This document shows, in pieces, positions 24,101 through 29,279 of a stretch of DNA of 64,000 bases (positions within the stretch are counted from its first letter, which is position 1; every line of letters begins with the position of its first letter). The DNA is from Meandrina meandrites (taxonomy: Eukaryota; Cnidaria; Anthozoa; Scleractinia; Meandrinidae). The DNA lies in NCBI GenBank assembly GCA_963693305.1, contig OY855903.1, positions 53,775,650 to 53,839,649 of the forward strand, read 5' to 3'. The position numbers and the translations under genes were made by a program. The notes under the pieces are model-generated. The model did not search any database and was not told where the DNA came from. It saw nothing but the letters and a program-made list of their open reading frames with translations.

Positions 24101-24526
24101 TGATTGAAATATCAAAACATTTATATCATGTCAAACTTCAATCCAAGTCCAATCTCTGGTGTAAATTTCACACCGATCTGAGGCCTGGAAGTCTGCTAAA
24201 TGGCCCAATGGAAATGTTGGGTATGGTCCAGAGAAAACTGTCGTGAAACACCTTAAGAAGAGTGTATGTACATACACTTTTCCAACTACGAAACTTACAT
24301 TTGTGAAATGACGTTGGATCGTGATTTCGTATTTGTCGAGGAAAGCTTTCAAATCCGAGGAATTTTTTGCGACTTCTTTTGCAAGATTTATCCCTATGGT
24401 GGGCCCCTTGTATTTTGATTTTCTCTCCAACGTGGCAATAACGAGGTCCGTCTTATTGGCGCTACATTTTAATGACCAGCTCACCACCAGAATGAACAAA
24501 ATGGAAATAGCCGCTGAACCATTCAT
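189..24526 (-). CDS. GABBR2-like: GABA-B receptor-like class C GPCR, 15 coding exons, 805 aa
   Basis: Metabotropic GABA receptor family: a plasma-membrane receptor whose flytrap domain senses a ligand and signals through G proteins, usually as a heterodimer. Coding exons in transcript order: 24526-24299, 23177-23058, 22000-21824, 21505-21383, 21028-20963, 16869-16657, 16064-15828, 15745-15709, 6670-6572, 5423-5273, 3736-3604, 3329-3222, 2841-2713, 1612-1274, 446-189. They total 2418 nt in one frame with stop. Residues 1-23 form a signal peptide, about 25-440 the flytrap domain and 455-718 seven helices; there is no Cys-rich domain, as in GABA-B receptors. Diagnostic motifs include EFEDPLKW after TM4, LAYETRNV after TM5, LNDSRVIG before TM6 and FFPKLI after TM7. 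The TM5-TM7 segment looks nearer to subunit 2 than subunit 1. The 85-residue tail exon has a PSPPPPTTF stretch and no visible coiled coil. The exon model comes from sequence; the subunit assignment is inference. Confidence 0.9.
1274..1612 (-). CDS. receptor exon 14: TM5, TM6 and TM7
   Basis: Residues 608-720. TM5 includes [17 protein letters not shown], then TM6 and TM7. After TM7 it reads FFPK and splices (GTAAAG) to LIH in exon 15, rebuilding the family 'PKLI'. 113 codons; acceptor TTTTTTACAG. Reading on without splicing would stop after a few residues (VKNM). Confidence 0.94.
1832..2190 (+). repeat. probable dispersed repeat with palindromic GC core
   Basis: A GC-richer block in intron 13 opens with a hairpin around GCGCGCGAAGCGCGC and a GAGCTCC/GGAGCAC-type flank. 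It differs in composition from the intron on both sides. No second copy is in the window, so the repeat call is inference. Confidence 0.35.
2713..2841 (-). CDS. receptor exon 13: TM4 and extracellular loop 2
   Basis: Residues 565-607: TM4 ([18 protein letters not shown]) and the 'W..xDPL' motif, seen as EFEDPLKW. 43 codons, phase 0; acceptor TTCAACAG, donor GTTAGA. Confidence 0.94.
3222..3329 (-). CDS. receptor exon 12: TM3
   Basis: Residues 529-564. [17 protein letters not shown] then [12 protein letters not shown] is the near-invariant GABA-B TM3 and intracellular loop 2. 36 codons, phase 0 both sides; donor GTGAGT. Confidence 0.94.
3604..3736 (-). CDS. receptor exon 11: first intracellular loop and TM2
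   Basis: Residues 485-528. [11 protein letters not shown] matches the family 'LIKMSSPYMN', followed by TM2 and FLFGL. One leading base completes Lys484. Acceptor TTTAACAG, donor GTAAGT. Confidence 0.92.
3837..4862. mobile_element. 1.03-kb TIR element with ATCGAT-rich ends
   Basis: The ends are inverted repeats beginning CCCGGCCTAACCAATCGATG. The element is flanked by the 6-bp direct repeat AGTCTT at 3831-3836 and 4863-4868, so its boundaries are clear. Both sub-terminal zones are packed with ATCGAT and ATCGATT repeats. The core (about 4015-4640) has a different composition and a 34-codon plus-strand ORF. It sits in intron 10. No transposase is visible; probably non-autonomous. Confidence 0.75.
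4108..4212 (+). other. 34-aa ORF inside the ATCGAT element
   Basis: ATG-initiated, starting [10 protein letters not shown] and containing [15 protein letters not shown], then stop. It lies in the non-repetitive core of the TIR element. It could be a truncated passenger gene or an exon captured by the element. I do not recognise it with confidence; a real protein from so short a frame is doubtful. Confidence 0.2.
5273..5423 (-). CDS. receptor exon 10: linker and TM1
   Basis: Residues 434-484: [10 protein letters not shown] linker, then TM1 (about 455-476, with [14 protein letters not shown]), ending RYYRKY. The linker matches the family 'PxDxTxV'. Acceptor TTCTAG, donor GTGAGT, leaving two bases of a Lys codon completed by exon 11. 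Confidence 0.92.
5464..6032. repeat. tandemly duplicated dispersed repeat, period about 235 bp
   Basis: Two diverged copies of a unit, starting near TGCGGAGCAATGGAAAAAC at 5489 and 5711. Both carry the GTCTTGCCCAAGAACACAAC-type tail (5650 onward and near 5995). The second copy is split by the small MITE at 5819-5961. The unit lies in intron 9, just upstream of exon 10. The family is not identified. Confidence 0.6.
5819..5961. mobile_element. 143-bp MITE with GTTGTTCAA inverted ends
   Basis: The ends pair through AGTTGTTCAA and TTGAACAAC, next to GGCCC. Internal halves are further inverted copies of GGATAGTGAATTATC-like sequence. Flanked by CTGG at 5815-5818 and 5962-5965. The neighbouring repeat copy shows the uninterrupted site (CACCTGGGTGG), which proves insertion. 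Confidence 0.75.
6200..6492. mobile_element. foldback element with about 125-bp arms
   Basis: A long imperfect inverted repeat. Left-arm segments such as AAACTGGGGAGAGTACAAAA (6293 onward) and CCATCTTGGTTTC recur inverted on the right arm as TTTTGTACTCTGCCCAGTTT and GAAACCAAGATGG. The spacer around 6345-6365 is short. Lies in intron 9. No coding capacity. Confidence 0.7.
6572..6670 (-). CDS. receptor exon 9: end of flytrap domain
   Basis: Residues 401-434: [15 protein letters not shown], then [14 protein letters not shown]. This matches the strand pair before the membrane domain ('IGxYxxxxDxLxW'). It is separated from exon 8 by a 9-kb intron loaded with transposons. Acceptor TCGCAG, donor GTACAG. 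Confidence 0.85.
6752..6756. other. target site duplication GTGAT, left
   Basis: Matches 11000-11004 exactly; 5 bp is usual for Ty3/Gypsy integrases. Confidence 0.9.
6757..6906 (-). repeat. 3' LTR of the Gypsy element
   Basis: 150 bp, identical to the copy at 10850-10999. It is 3' relative to the minus-strand gag-pol frame. Terminal dinucleotides are TG...CA. Confidence 0.93.
6907..6922 (-). other. polypurine tract of the Gypsy element
   Basis: On the minus strand GAAGAAGAGGAGGGA directly abuts the 3' LTR. This is the expected site and composition for plus-strand DNA priming. Confidence 0.8.
7157..10732 (-). CDS. Gypsy gag-pol polyprotein with internal RT-RNase H deletion
   Basis: One uninterrupted frame, 1191 aa from the first ATG (10732). 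Order: gag (about 1-215); Cys-rich knuckle region including [14 protein letters not shown] (CX2CX4HX4C, near 250); aspartic protease with [11 protein letters not shown] (near 312); reverse transcriptase with [26 protein letters not shown] and the catalytic segment [10 protein letters not shown] (Tyr replaced by Ser, a form known in some invertebrate Gypsy clades). The frame then jumps at about 8773/8774 from the RT palm end (GHIFSSSGL) to WGVEHFHL late in RNase H. The RT connection and the first RNase H Asp and Glu are missing. The integrase keeps the HHCC zinc site (near 820-860) and D, D, E in VDFAG, SDNGPPF and NGEAE. It looks translatable but not self-sufficient. Confidence 0.93.
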   Translation of the reverse strand: MAVSLPNFPSFDVHADGNAGPRWKKWLARLERLFTGMNITIPKRKRALLLHYASPDVDEIFDTLPETGGESDYDTAVAKLNEYFNPQVNTTYEVYNFRQTKQKEGESLDGYHTRLRQLAKTCEFTDVDKEIKEHIVLTCTSSSLRRRALRETFSLEALLKHGRALELSDKQAKDVEKTEGDVNNINSNENDRQSRSRHRAEDSFQSRRKRSQSRNRRFGGKQDKSPRKCGNCGGYAPHKNPCPARGKTCEACGKIGHFAHVCRSKLRTVAPVNTSQMSDEECEYVYTINYQENKKPPMCQLQINGKEVEMLIDSGASVNLLDEMTFQRIDSSGNENLKRTHTKIYSYGCETPLPLLGTFTATVKSSNASISAPLLVVKGRNGNLLSYHTAQKLGLITVSVNTATTTDRDTNNPEFLKEEFISLFGGIGKVPNKEVKLHIDPDVTPREQPHRRIPFHVREDVEKELKRLEKLDIIETVEGPTPWISPIVVVPKKSGEVRICVDMREANKAIKREKHLMPTIDDLIADLNGATHFSTLDLSSGYHKLVLAPESRYVTTFSTHVGLRRYKRLPFGINAASEIFQEAIREILTGLPECKNISDDIIVFGKGQEEHDKNLRGVLQRLKENNLRLNKDKCEFSKTEIKFYGHIFSSSGLWGVEHFHLYVYGAQFSVITDHKPLTGIFKNHKQTSPRIERWKLRLMPYDCQLICRPGRDAENPADFMSRHPSSTVSEEQNLAEDYVNYVCSNAIPKAMTLEEIKQETKHDAEMQAVIKAVETDQWSTQEVQHYKKIKDELSVFNGLVLRRNRIVIPSTLRSKAVDLAHGGHQGIVKTKQLIRDKVWFPGIDKLAEEKVKNCFSCQAASTKSPPLEPLRMTPLPSAPWKEVAVDFAGPFPSGDYIMVVTDELSRFPEVEILTSTSARAVIPKLDAIFARQGIPDVLKSDNGPPFNGHEFQNFADYLGFKHRRITPYWPKANGEAERLVQTLEKSIRIAHLEGKNWKQELYKFLRQYRATPHSTTSVSPSEALNNRKLKTTIPELPLKQQQPSMPQGPSASIAQRDAMQKQKMKIYADLKAHAQEREIKPGEVVLMRQPKKNKLTTPYNPKPFVVEEKKGSMVTASNGSQTVTRNSSQFKVIPKNIAESQENREKKDEEKTFGMEQNPPETKEDIPLRRPTRQIKPPVRFSDYVQVIYVK
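10830..10848 (-). other. candidate primer binding site
   Basis: About one or two bases inside the 5' LTR the minus strand begins TGGCGACATCGC. The TGGCGAC start resembles Ty3/Gypsy primer sites, but I cannot assign the tRNA. Confidence 0.45.
10850..10999 (-). repeat. 5' LTR of the Gypsy element
   Basis: 150 bp, upstream of gag-pol on the minus strand. Unusually short for the family. No TATA box or AATAAA is obvious in the sense orientation. Confidence 0.93.
11000..11004. other. target site duplication GTGAT, right
   Basis: Direct repeat of 6752-6756, defining the insertion point in intron 8. Confidence 0.9.
11183..12567. mobile_element. 1.39-kb repeat, copy A, with inverted GAGTCTAATGCG ends
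   Basis: Closely similar to copy B at 12709-14125. The left part carries TGAGTCTAATGCGTCATG and the right end CATGCACATTAGACTC, its inverse. AAAAA flanks both sides. It contains a poly-G tract of about 20 bases near 11387-11409. No long ORF, so probably non-autonomous. Confidence 0.7.
12709..14125. mobile_element. 1.42-kb repeat, copy B, in tandem with copy A
   Basis: Same order and orientation as copy A, with small indels, a second poly-G tract at about 12947-12971 and an extra segment near 12775-12800. The right end is the near-perfect palindrome GAGTCTAAAGCGCATGCGC plus ATTAGACTC. Also flanked by AAAAA. About 140 bp of unrelated sequence separates the copies, which suggests separate insertions or a segmental duplication. 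Confidence 0.7.
14451..14911. mobile_element. MITE of the GGAAATTAACGC family, inner copy
   Basis: 461 bp, CCTTATGATAGGAAATTAAC to its inverse ending CCTATAATAAGG, flanked by TA on both sides. It is inserted into an older copy of its own family. TA duplication suggests a Tc1/mariner-type mobiliser. Confidence 0.75.
15002..15251. mobile_element. 250-bp MITE with ACCCCATTCACAC ends and TTAA target site
   Basis: Inverted ends ACCCCATTCACACTAAC and GTTGGTGTGAATGGGGT. TTAA occurs on both sides (14998-15001, 15252-15255). The empty site is visible in the sister MITE copy near 14845-14860. TTAA targeting is typical of piggyBac-class transposases. Confidence 0.75.
15709..15745 (-). CDS. receptor exon 8: 37-nt microexon
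   Basis: Encodes [12 protein letters not shown] plus the first base of a Gly codon. It supplies the 'GxVxF' strand that follows SFEGLT in the family. It alone converts phase 0 (exon 7) to phase 1 (exon 9), so it is needed to keep the frame. Acceptor CTTCAG, donor GTGGGG. Confidence 0.75.
15828..16064 (-). CDS. receptor exon 7: flytrap lobe 2, C-terminal part
   Basis: Residues 310-388, with [13 protein letters not shown] (family 'YAYDAIWALALAL') and SFEGLT ('SFEGVSG'). The acceptor follows a T-rich tract (TTTTTTTAG) and the donor is GTACTTG. Exactly 79 codons. Confidence 0.92.
16255..16530. repeat. minisatellite, period about 70 bp, roughly 3.5 copies
   Basis: Units of the type GCTATTCTTTGCCAAGCCTA, then CAACCGCAT, then CAGTGTGTCTAACG. 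Unit starts near 16260, 16339, 16408 and 16478. Located in intron 6 between receptor exons 7 and 6. Confidence 0.8.
16657..16869 (-). CDS. receptor exon 6: flytrap lobe 2
   Basis: Residues 239-309, starting [15 protein letters not shown], a hallmark GABA-B 'YKxxMYGxxYVW' segment. The usual 'PGWY' after it is replaced by HPNAG. 213 nt, phase 0 both sides; acceptor AATTGTAG, donor GTATGT. Confidence 0.92.
17225..17770 (+). mobile_element. hammerhead-bearing retroelement repeat, copy 1
   Basis: About 500 bp align with the inverse of 50030-50460. Shared blocks include CCCCGAAACACGTGATGTGGC and GAGTTCAAAGTACG, and TCTCGCAAAGT recurs on both sides of a hammerhead fold. Known hammerheads of this minimal type occur in Penelope-like element termini and in small retrozymes, so this is probably such a terminus. 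No reverse transcriptase frame is nearby. Lies in intron 5. Confidence 0.6.
17512..17556 (+). ncRNA. type I hammerhead self-cleaving ribozyme
   Basis: All core elements are present in order. Stem I is ACCGCG (17512-17517) pairing perfectly with CGCGGT (17551-17556). Next come CTGACGA (17518-17524), stem II GTCC/GGAC with loop CAAAAA (17525-17538), GAAA (17539-17542), a very short self-complementary stem III CAGCTG (17543-17548) and TC (17549-17550). Cleavage is expected after C17550. The minimal stem III matches forms reported from Penelope-like elements and metazoan retrozymes, which may cleave best as dimers. The transcript would be antisense to the receptor gene. Confidence 0.88.
18047..18130. 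repeat. inverted-arm repeat, left (GGGTGCATTCGATT)
   Basis: Begins AGGGTGCATTCGATTAGGAA. About 85 bp resemble the inverse of 20335-20447. Could be one end of a large TIR element, or a short truncated MITE. Confidence 0.5.
18155..18192. repeat. (TTA)n microsatellite followed by T and G runs
   Basis: About 12 TTA units, then a T-run and a G-run to about 18222. Confidence 0.9.
20335..20447. repeat. inverted-arm repeat, right (AATCGAATGCACCC)
   Basis: Ends CCCAATCGAATGCACCCT, the inverse of the arm at 18047. Contains alternating AATCCGGATT-type palindromes. Confidence 0.5.
20963..21028 (-). CDS. receptor exon 5: flytrap lobe 2 strand
   Basis: A 66-nt exon, residues 217-238, reading [12 protein letters not shown] then AFLVFCQ. 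It matches the family pattern 'DxRIIxGxF...A..VFC' that leads into the next exon's LYKMKMYG. The donor is GTAAGT. The position of the family's ligand-contact Tyr (GLFYE in GABA-B1) is Asn here. Confidence 0.85.
21383..21505 (-). CDS. receptor exon 4: flytrap lobe 2
   Basis: Residues 176-216, a helical segment ending TKLTKLK before the conserved 'DxRI' strand. Phase 0 on both sides, donor GTAATT. It is less conserved than neighbouring exons; placement rests on order, phase and splice sites. Confidence 0.75.
21824..22000 (-). CDS. receptor exon 3: flytrap lobe 1 to hinge
   Basis: Residues 117-175. Contains [11 protein letters not shown], the counterpart of the family's Ser-rich 'LSYxSxSP' loop, then [11 protein letters not shown], the typical 'WxxVAxI' strand. 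The acceptor is TTTAACAG and the donor GTGTGA; phase 0 on both sides. Confidence 0.88.
22231..22389. repeat. (ACCR)n tetranucleotide array, left part
   Basis: Runs of CCAA and CCGA units, continued after the MITE insertion at 22820. Intron 2. Confidence 0.9.
22390..22818. mobile_element. MITE of the GGAAATTAACGC family, third copy, inverted
   Basis: Begins CCTTACCATAGGAAATCAAC and ends GCGTTAATTTCCTATAA. Internal sequence (e.g. GGAACAAATTTACTGTAACA) is the inverse of the intron 8 copies. It splits an (ACCR)n array. Confidence 0.75.
22820..22902. repeat. (ACCR)n tetranucleotide array, right part
   Basis: Continuation of 22231-22389, with CGAG variants. Array on both sides marks the MITE as an insertion. 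Confidence 0.85.
23058..23177 (-). CDS. receptor exon 2: flytrap lobe 1
   Basis: Residues 77-116, including [18 protein letters not shown], the strand and turn that in GABA-B1 carries the CSS serines; here it reads GPNT. The acceptor is TTTCTCAACAG and the donor GTAAAA. Both ends are phase 0 and 120 nt is exactly 40 codons. Confidence 0.85.
23950..24255. repeat. dispersed repeat shared with the 40-kb foldback
   Basis: Similar to 40490-40735 in the same orientation. Shared words include CAGATACTGGTGTTAGT, TAGAATTCAAGTTTAA and TATCAAACTTCAATCCAA-like text. Ends about 45 bases from receptor exon 1, in intron 1. Confidence 0.65.
24299..24526 (-). CDS. receptor exon 1: signal peptide and start of flytrap domain
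   Basis: Encodes residues 1-76. The start [17 protein letters not shown] is a classic hydrophobic signal peptide, followed by mature N-terminus with an NKT glycosylation sequon. The end, [13 protein letters not shown], aligns with the 'LPxYEL' strand of GABA-B flytrap domains. The exon ends in phase 0 at GTAAGT. Confidence 0.85.
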
Positions 24527-24583
24527 CGCAATTTGGAAGCTTAGTGTAGTGAGTACGAGTATGAATCAGGAACTTGTGCAGGA
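24527..24583 (-). other. 5' UTR portion of the first coding exon
   Basis: On the minus strand a T-rich run ending TTTTTATTGTAG lies 57 bases before the receptor ATG, an acceptor-like site. The first coding exon therefore probably starts at 24583 and is preceded by one or more non-coding exons farther upstream. No start-proximal promoter is evident. Confidence 0.45.
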
Positions 24584-24847
24584 CTACAATAAAAAGTAAT
24601 GGAAAAGAAAGGCAGATTAGCTCTTACACTACATATGATAAACTATTTTAGTTTGCTTGATCGAATCTACGTGGGATGCTAATTTGAACATCGAAAACCT
24701 CATTCACTCAACTCCATTTTATTTTTATAAGTCATATGCAAAAATAGAGTTATCTTGGGCGATTTGCTGCAGTGACCAATGGAACTTGGCACACTTATAG
24801 TTCTACAGACACACTTACATTTACAATAAAATTGTGTTACTATGGCA

Positions 24848-25050
24848 ACTCACTCTCTTCCAGTCCCCAGCAATCTGTTTTCAATACTTCGGAAATCTCG
24901 ACGGCAAAGCCGATTACAACTTGACCTGGGAAATTAATTTATACGCGCGAGTATGTTCTGTATGTTTATATTCAGTACGTATCCCAGTTCACGTTGTCTT
25001 CGGCTTTGCTGTCTACATTGCCGAAGTGCTTCATTGGGATGTCCCAGAGG
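24848..25050. repeat. imperfect inverted repeat with coding-like arms
   Basis: The plus-strand arm (about 24857-24935) and the inverse of the other arm (about 24975-25050) both read a similar peptide pattern, YFGNLDGKADYNLTW versus HFGNVDSKAEDNVNW. That suggests two inverted copies of one ancestral coding fragment. The family is not recognised. Confidence 0.4.
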
Positions 25051-25059
25051 AGGTTTTGT

Positions 25060-27600
25060 AGTGGAGCACGTTCTGGTTTTTAGGACCGGCATGGGCAGTA
25101 ATTTTGAGCAATTTTAGCGAAAATTGCATAAATGGTCCCAGCTACTGGTACATATCATGTTAAATTGGCAAATTTACAGCCTAATTTGATATTTCAGCAA
25201 GGTTTAAAAGGACTATTCGCGAACTGATCGGACTCAAATTGGGCCATTTAATAGTTCAAAGACTATCGAGGACCGGGAGCTCTTACTAAAACGAGTAGGG
25301 CAAAGATATTTTCTCAGCTACATTCCAGAGGCGGTACCCGATTCTTGGATGTGGAAAGTTGCACGCCTTGTGTATTATTAGTATTCTATACACGAGTCAA
25401 AACTTAAACTCACAGAACTGCTCTCGCACGCTTCAAATCGTCAAAAAAAAAAATGCACAAAGACAAACTTAAACTGACATGCATATTCAACAAATTTGTG
25501 GCTGTGCCAAAACTTAACATTTGTTCGCAGCTTTATTTGATGGACGGTTAGCTATAAACGTTACATACTCGGAAAAAACGCAATATCAGATTTTTCCGTT
25601 GTCAAAGAATAACAGCATTAAAAAAATTGTCTTACTCTATAAGACGAGATGATGCTTTCTTGGCCATGTTGCATTTATATACCCTTGAAAAGTTACAGAC
25701 TGAAATTGACGTTCAAAGATTCGTGCAATAAAATAACACGTTCGCTAACTCAATCGAGGCATCAAGGAATGTCTTTTTTCCAAATGGGTTGGTATATTAT
25801 TAGCTGTATCCAACCGAATTTTGATTTGAAAGGCCGGTCACATGCACTGCACATGAACTGTTTTTGAACACACGGACTGTAATTACGTTTAAATCGACAT
25901 ATTAAACATGAAGTGTTTCTGGGTTTCACTAAAGGCAAACAAAAAAAAAAAAAACTAAAGGCAACGTTGACAAACTAGTGTTTCATTCTATTAACTTTGC
26001 AATGCACTGTTGCCTTTGATGCGCTCTCTCTATCTCTGTGTGTAGTGCAATTTTTATATATACAGCACTGTGCATGTATTCTATTTTAAAAATTGGATTC
26101 AAAAATAGGATCGCTTTTTCGTTCCACAAACATGCAATATCTCACACGAGAATTTGCGATCTCAGTACAAAACGCAAAGAAAAAAAAAACTCTCGAATAA
26201 ATTATCAAAAGTTTTTGCAAACATCTTTAAAATCCTTTGGAATAAAATTTTATTTCCTAGCTTCATTTAATTCATAAAAAGCCTTTATTAAAATTTCGCT
26301 TTCAATCGAGCAAAATTAAAATCATTCTCACCTTCTGGGAAGTCATAAGCTTCTAGTTCTCAATACTTGTAATCTTCAACGGCAAAACAGCAGTGGTTTT
26401 TGATAACAAACTGCCTCATAATTATTTTTGCGAGAGAAATTGCAAGGGAGGAACTCTCCTTGGTTTAAAGAGCAATGACGAATTAATTATTGACTTAATT
26501 GCTGTCATGGAAGGTAATATTTATTTCCCATCAAGTGTATACTCCCTGTTGAGCTTAAAATGAGGAAATAATCAGACTTCCAATTTATAGCTCGTTTATT
26601 TGATAACCATTTTCGCTGTAGTTTCGCGTCAAGTGTCCATGGCAAATTTCAGCGCATAATGAGATATTAAAACATATAGCCAAACAAGGTTCGCTAAGAA
26701 TGCTTTTTAGTTCCTAAAATATAATGTTGAAATTAATTCAGGCTGGCAGCAGGTGAGGAGGTGATTCAACAGATAATCAATATTGATAAACAGAGAAGAT
26801 TATGTTTGTGCTCCCCGCCTCGTAACGCCTCGGGCAAAAATTCAGCATCTGTTTATCTTTAACTTTATGTCATTTAAAAAGCACTTTGTTCTTTTTATAG
26901 CCTCAAAATTTTTCATTTGGTTTCTTGCTATGAGGAAAAATAGCCAGGTATTGCTGTCGTGGTTGAGAACTAAATTCACTGTGAATTTCATCTTAACTAC
27001 ACCATTTCGGCGTGAGCTTACAATTCCTTGTAAGGTCTTGCAACACTGAGCGTATTAGCATTTCAACACCCTGTTTCTTCTTTTAAAAATCTTAACACTT
27101 TTATGAGTGCATTGTACTTACCAAGTCAAAAAACACTTAAAAAGAATTGCAATGGCTGTGTGGCATCAACTCCGTTCGGCCGTTGAAAACTACGATCTGA
27201 GTATGAAAACTGCTCTATGTGAAAAAGAAACAGAAAATTATGTCTTCTCTGAGCGGCTCTTTCAAATTTGTTCTATTCTTCGCAATGCCTCATTAAGGTT
27301 GTACATTCGACGCATGTAGTCTGTAAGTAAATAAGTAAGTAAATAAGTATTTCGTGCGTGCAATTCAAACGAAAGCTGACCGATTACCTGGTGTGAACTT
27401 CACTCATTACTTTATTAACGGTACTGTTTGTAGTAAATTACGGAAATAGTAAGTAGTTTGACGTAAATGGACTGCGATTAATGTCACACTGAAATGAAAT
27501 TATTTTGCAATTTAAAAATTATTTACAGATTGTAAGTACTTCGGTAAACAAAGCACGTCTGTATTAGGTATGGTCATGGAACTGCGTGGTTAGGGAGTTA
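25060..27600. other. no gene recognised; AT-rich upstream region
   Basis: Only short chance ORFs, homopolymers (e.g. the A-run near 25940) and a TAAG-type microsatellite at 27323-27350. Some or all of this may be the first intron or promoter-distal part of the receptor gene. Confidence 0.5.
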
Positions 27601-27611
27601 TTGGGCGACTA

Positions 27612-28020
27612 ATTGGCCATGTTCGAAACGAGCAGGGGACTGGGTACGAACATATTTTTTTCTTGCTGCGAATATTCAGTATCGATTGAATTGAAAATGG
27701 GGCACGTCATCTGAAAGAGCATCCAAAAATTAGTAAATTCACCAAATTTGATGGTTATTGGTGTAAAGGCAAAGGCATGGTACACTTTTAAAATAAGAGA
27801 GCTTAGTATGGATTGGAGGACGCCTGTCCCTCCAATCCATACTAAGTGTACCATGCCTTTGGGTTTAGACCAATAACCGTCAAATTTGGTGAATTTACTA
27901 ATATTTGGATGCTCTTTCAGATGACGTGCCCCATTTTCAATTCAATCGATATTGAATGTTTGTACCGAAGAGAAAATATGTTCGTACCAAGTCCCCTGCT
28001 CGTTTAAAACATGGCTAATT
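27612..28020. mobile_element. foldback element with arms of about 200 bp
   Basis: Near-complete palindrome. The centre is TATGGATTGGAGG, a short loop, then CCTCCAATCCATA (about 27809-27843). The outer arms pair ATGTTCGAAACGAGCAGGGGA with its diverged inverse near 28000. No protein; a MITE of foldback type. A hairpin of this length would form long double-stranded RNA if transcribed. Confidence 0.8.
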
Positions 28021-28729
28021 AACCTTTCACGGCCTCTTACTAACCGATCCCGAGGGCCGTACTGGGGATTATGGACCTTACGAAACCACGTTGGCGACAC
28101 TGACGACAACATCGACTAAAAAATGAATTATATTATATTTATCATTCTCGTCAGAACTAATCTCGACCGGGGACCAGTATTCTCCTGTACGACGCGAGCA
28201 AACTAGGTTAGTAAGTAGTTTATTATATGGCACTCGTTTTAGCTGCAAATTTTGATTTTGCACGGCTTATGACCGTTTCCATATGGCAAAATGTAGTGTA
28301 ACGTAGTGTTGTGTTGTGTAACACCTGTGCATGTAAAATAAAGAGAAAAACAAATAAAATACAAAAAATATATATGGCAAAAAACAATCAATCACACGCT
28401 CGAATTTACCTCAAGACCACCTCGCCATATAACAATTACATTCATAAATGAACATATCATCTTTATCGTTTATTCGCAGAGCTTAAAATTCACCATCTTC
28501 ATTATTTAATTCTTAAATTTATTATTATTTATTAGTAAAACTTGCAACTTTATGCACGTTTAAGCCAAAGATCAAGAATAATTGTCTTATGAATGCGCGC
28601 GCGATTGTGTTTTATCCAGTGAATAAAACACAATGGGAGAACCAATCAGATTCGCAGATTCCCAATAGGACACTGAGTCACCTCAACGTCAAGCCTTAAC
28701 CTTAACTACAGTCCATGGCCATTAATAAA

Positions 28730-29191
28730 TTACTTCATAACACAAAATATGTACTTTAAAACCAACAGAGGGGAGCTCTTATCAAGTGTGTACATTTTCT
28801 CGCAGATGTTGACTCGGTCTTGCAGGTAAATGACGTCGATGTATGGAAAATTAAAATTTCTCTGCGAGTTCTCCAGCCCAGCTATATGCCCCGCATTGCT
28901 CAAATTCTCCTTAGTAAATATTTGACCTGATATCCTAAATTTCTTATTCACAGATAGAATTTGATGGAAATTGTTACACATCGGATTTTCATGCAAGCTC
29001 TGTGCTTCACGCTGTGCTTGCTTCATTTTCAATATGGCGGATCTTTTACCACGAAGAGGTCTACAGACAATAGCTCTTGGCCGTTGTTGTTGTTGTCCGA
29101 TGATATGAAACGCCCGCCAAATCTCAGAAATTTTGTAAAAATTGAAACCATGACAATGATGTATGTTATTCGGCAGGACATTATTTTCCAC
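28730..29191 (-). pseudogene. probable L1-type LINE ORF1 remnant
   Basis: A 153-codon open frame. EIWRAFHIIGQ then RPRAIVCRPL, and later GQIFTKENL, follow the order of motifs in the C-terminal half of L1-family ORF1 RNA-binding proteins ('RAHRxG...RPRxIIxxF', '...LTKEN'). Spacing and several key positions are degraded, and no ORF2 reverse transcriptase follows. It looks like a dead fragment. Family call is from memory of motif order, not a search. Confidence 0.4.
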
Positions 29192-29279
29192 AATGGATCC
29201 GACAGCTGTAAATGGCTTTCAATTCCATACTTTGAATAACGTGTACAAAGAAGCAAACTCGTTACATCGAGGGTCATAA

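Noticed and set aside
28961..29239. Plus-strand 92-codon ORF
   Set aside because: Antisense to the more protein-like minus frame; no motif of its own.
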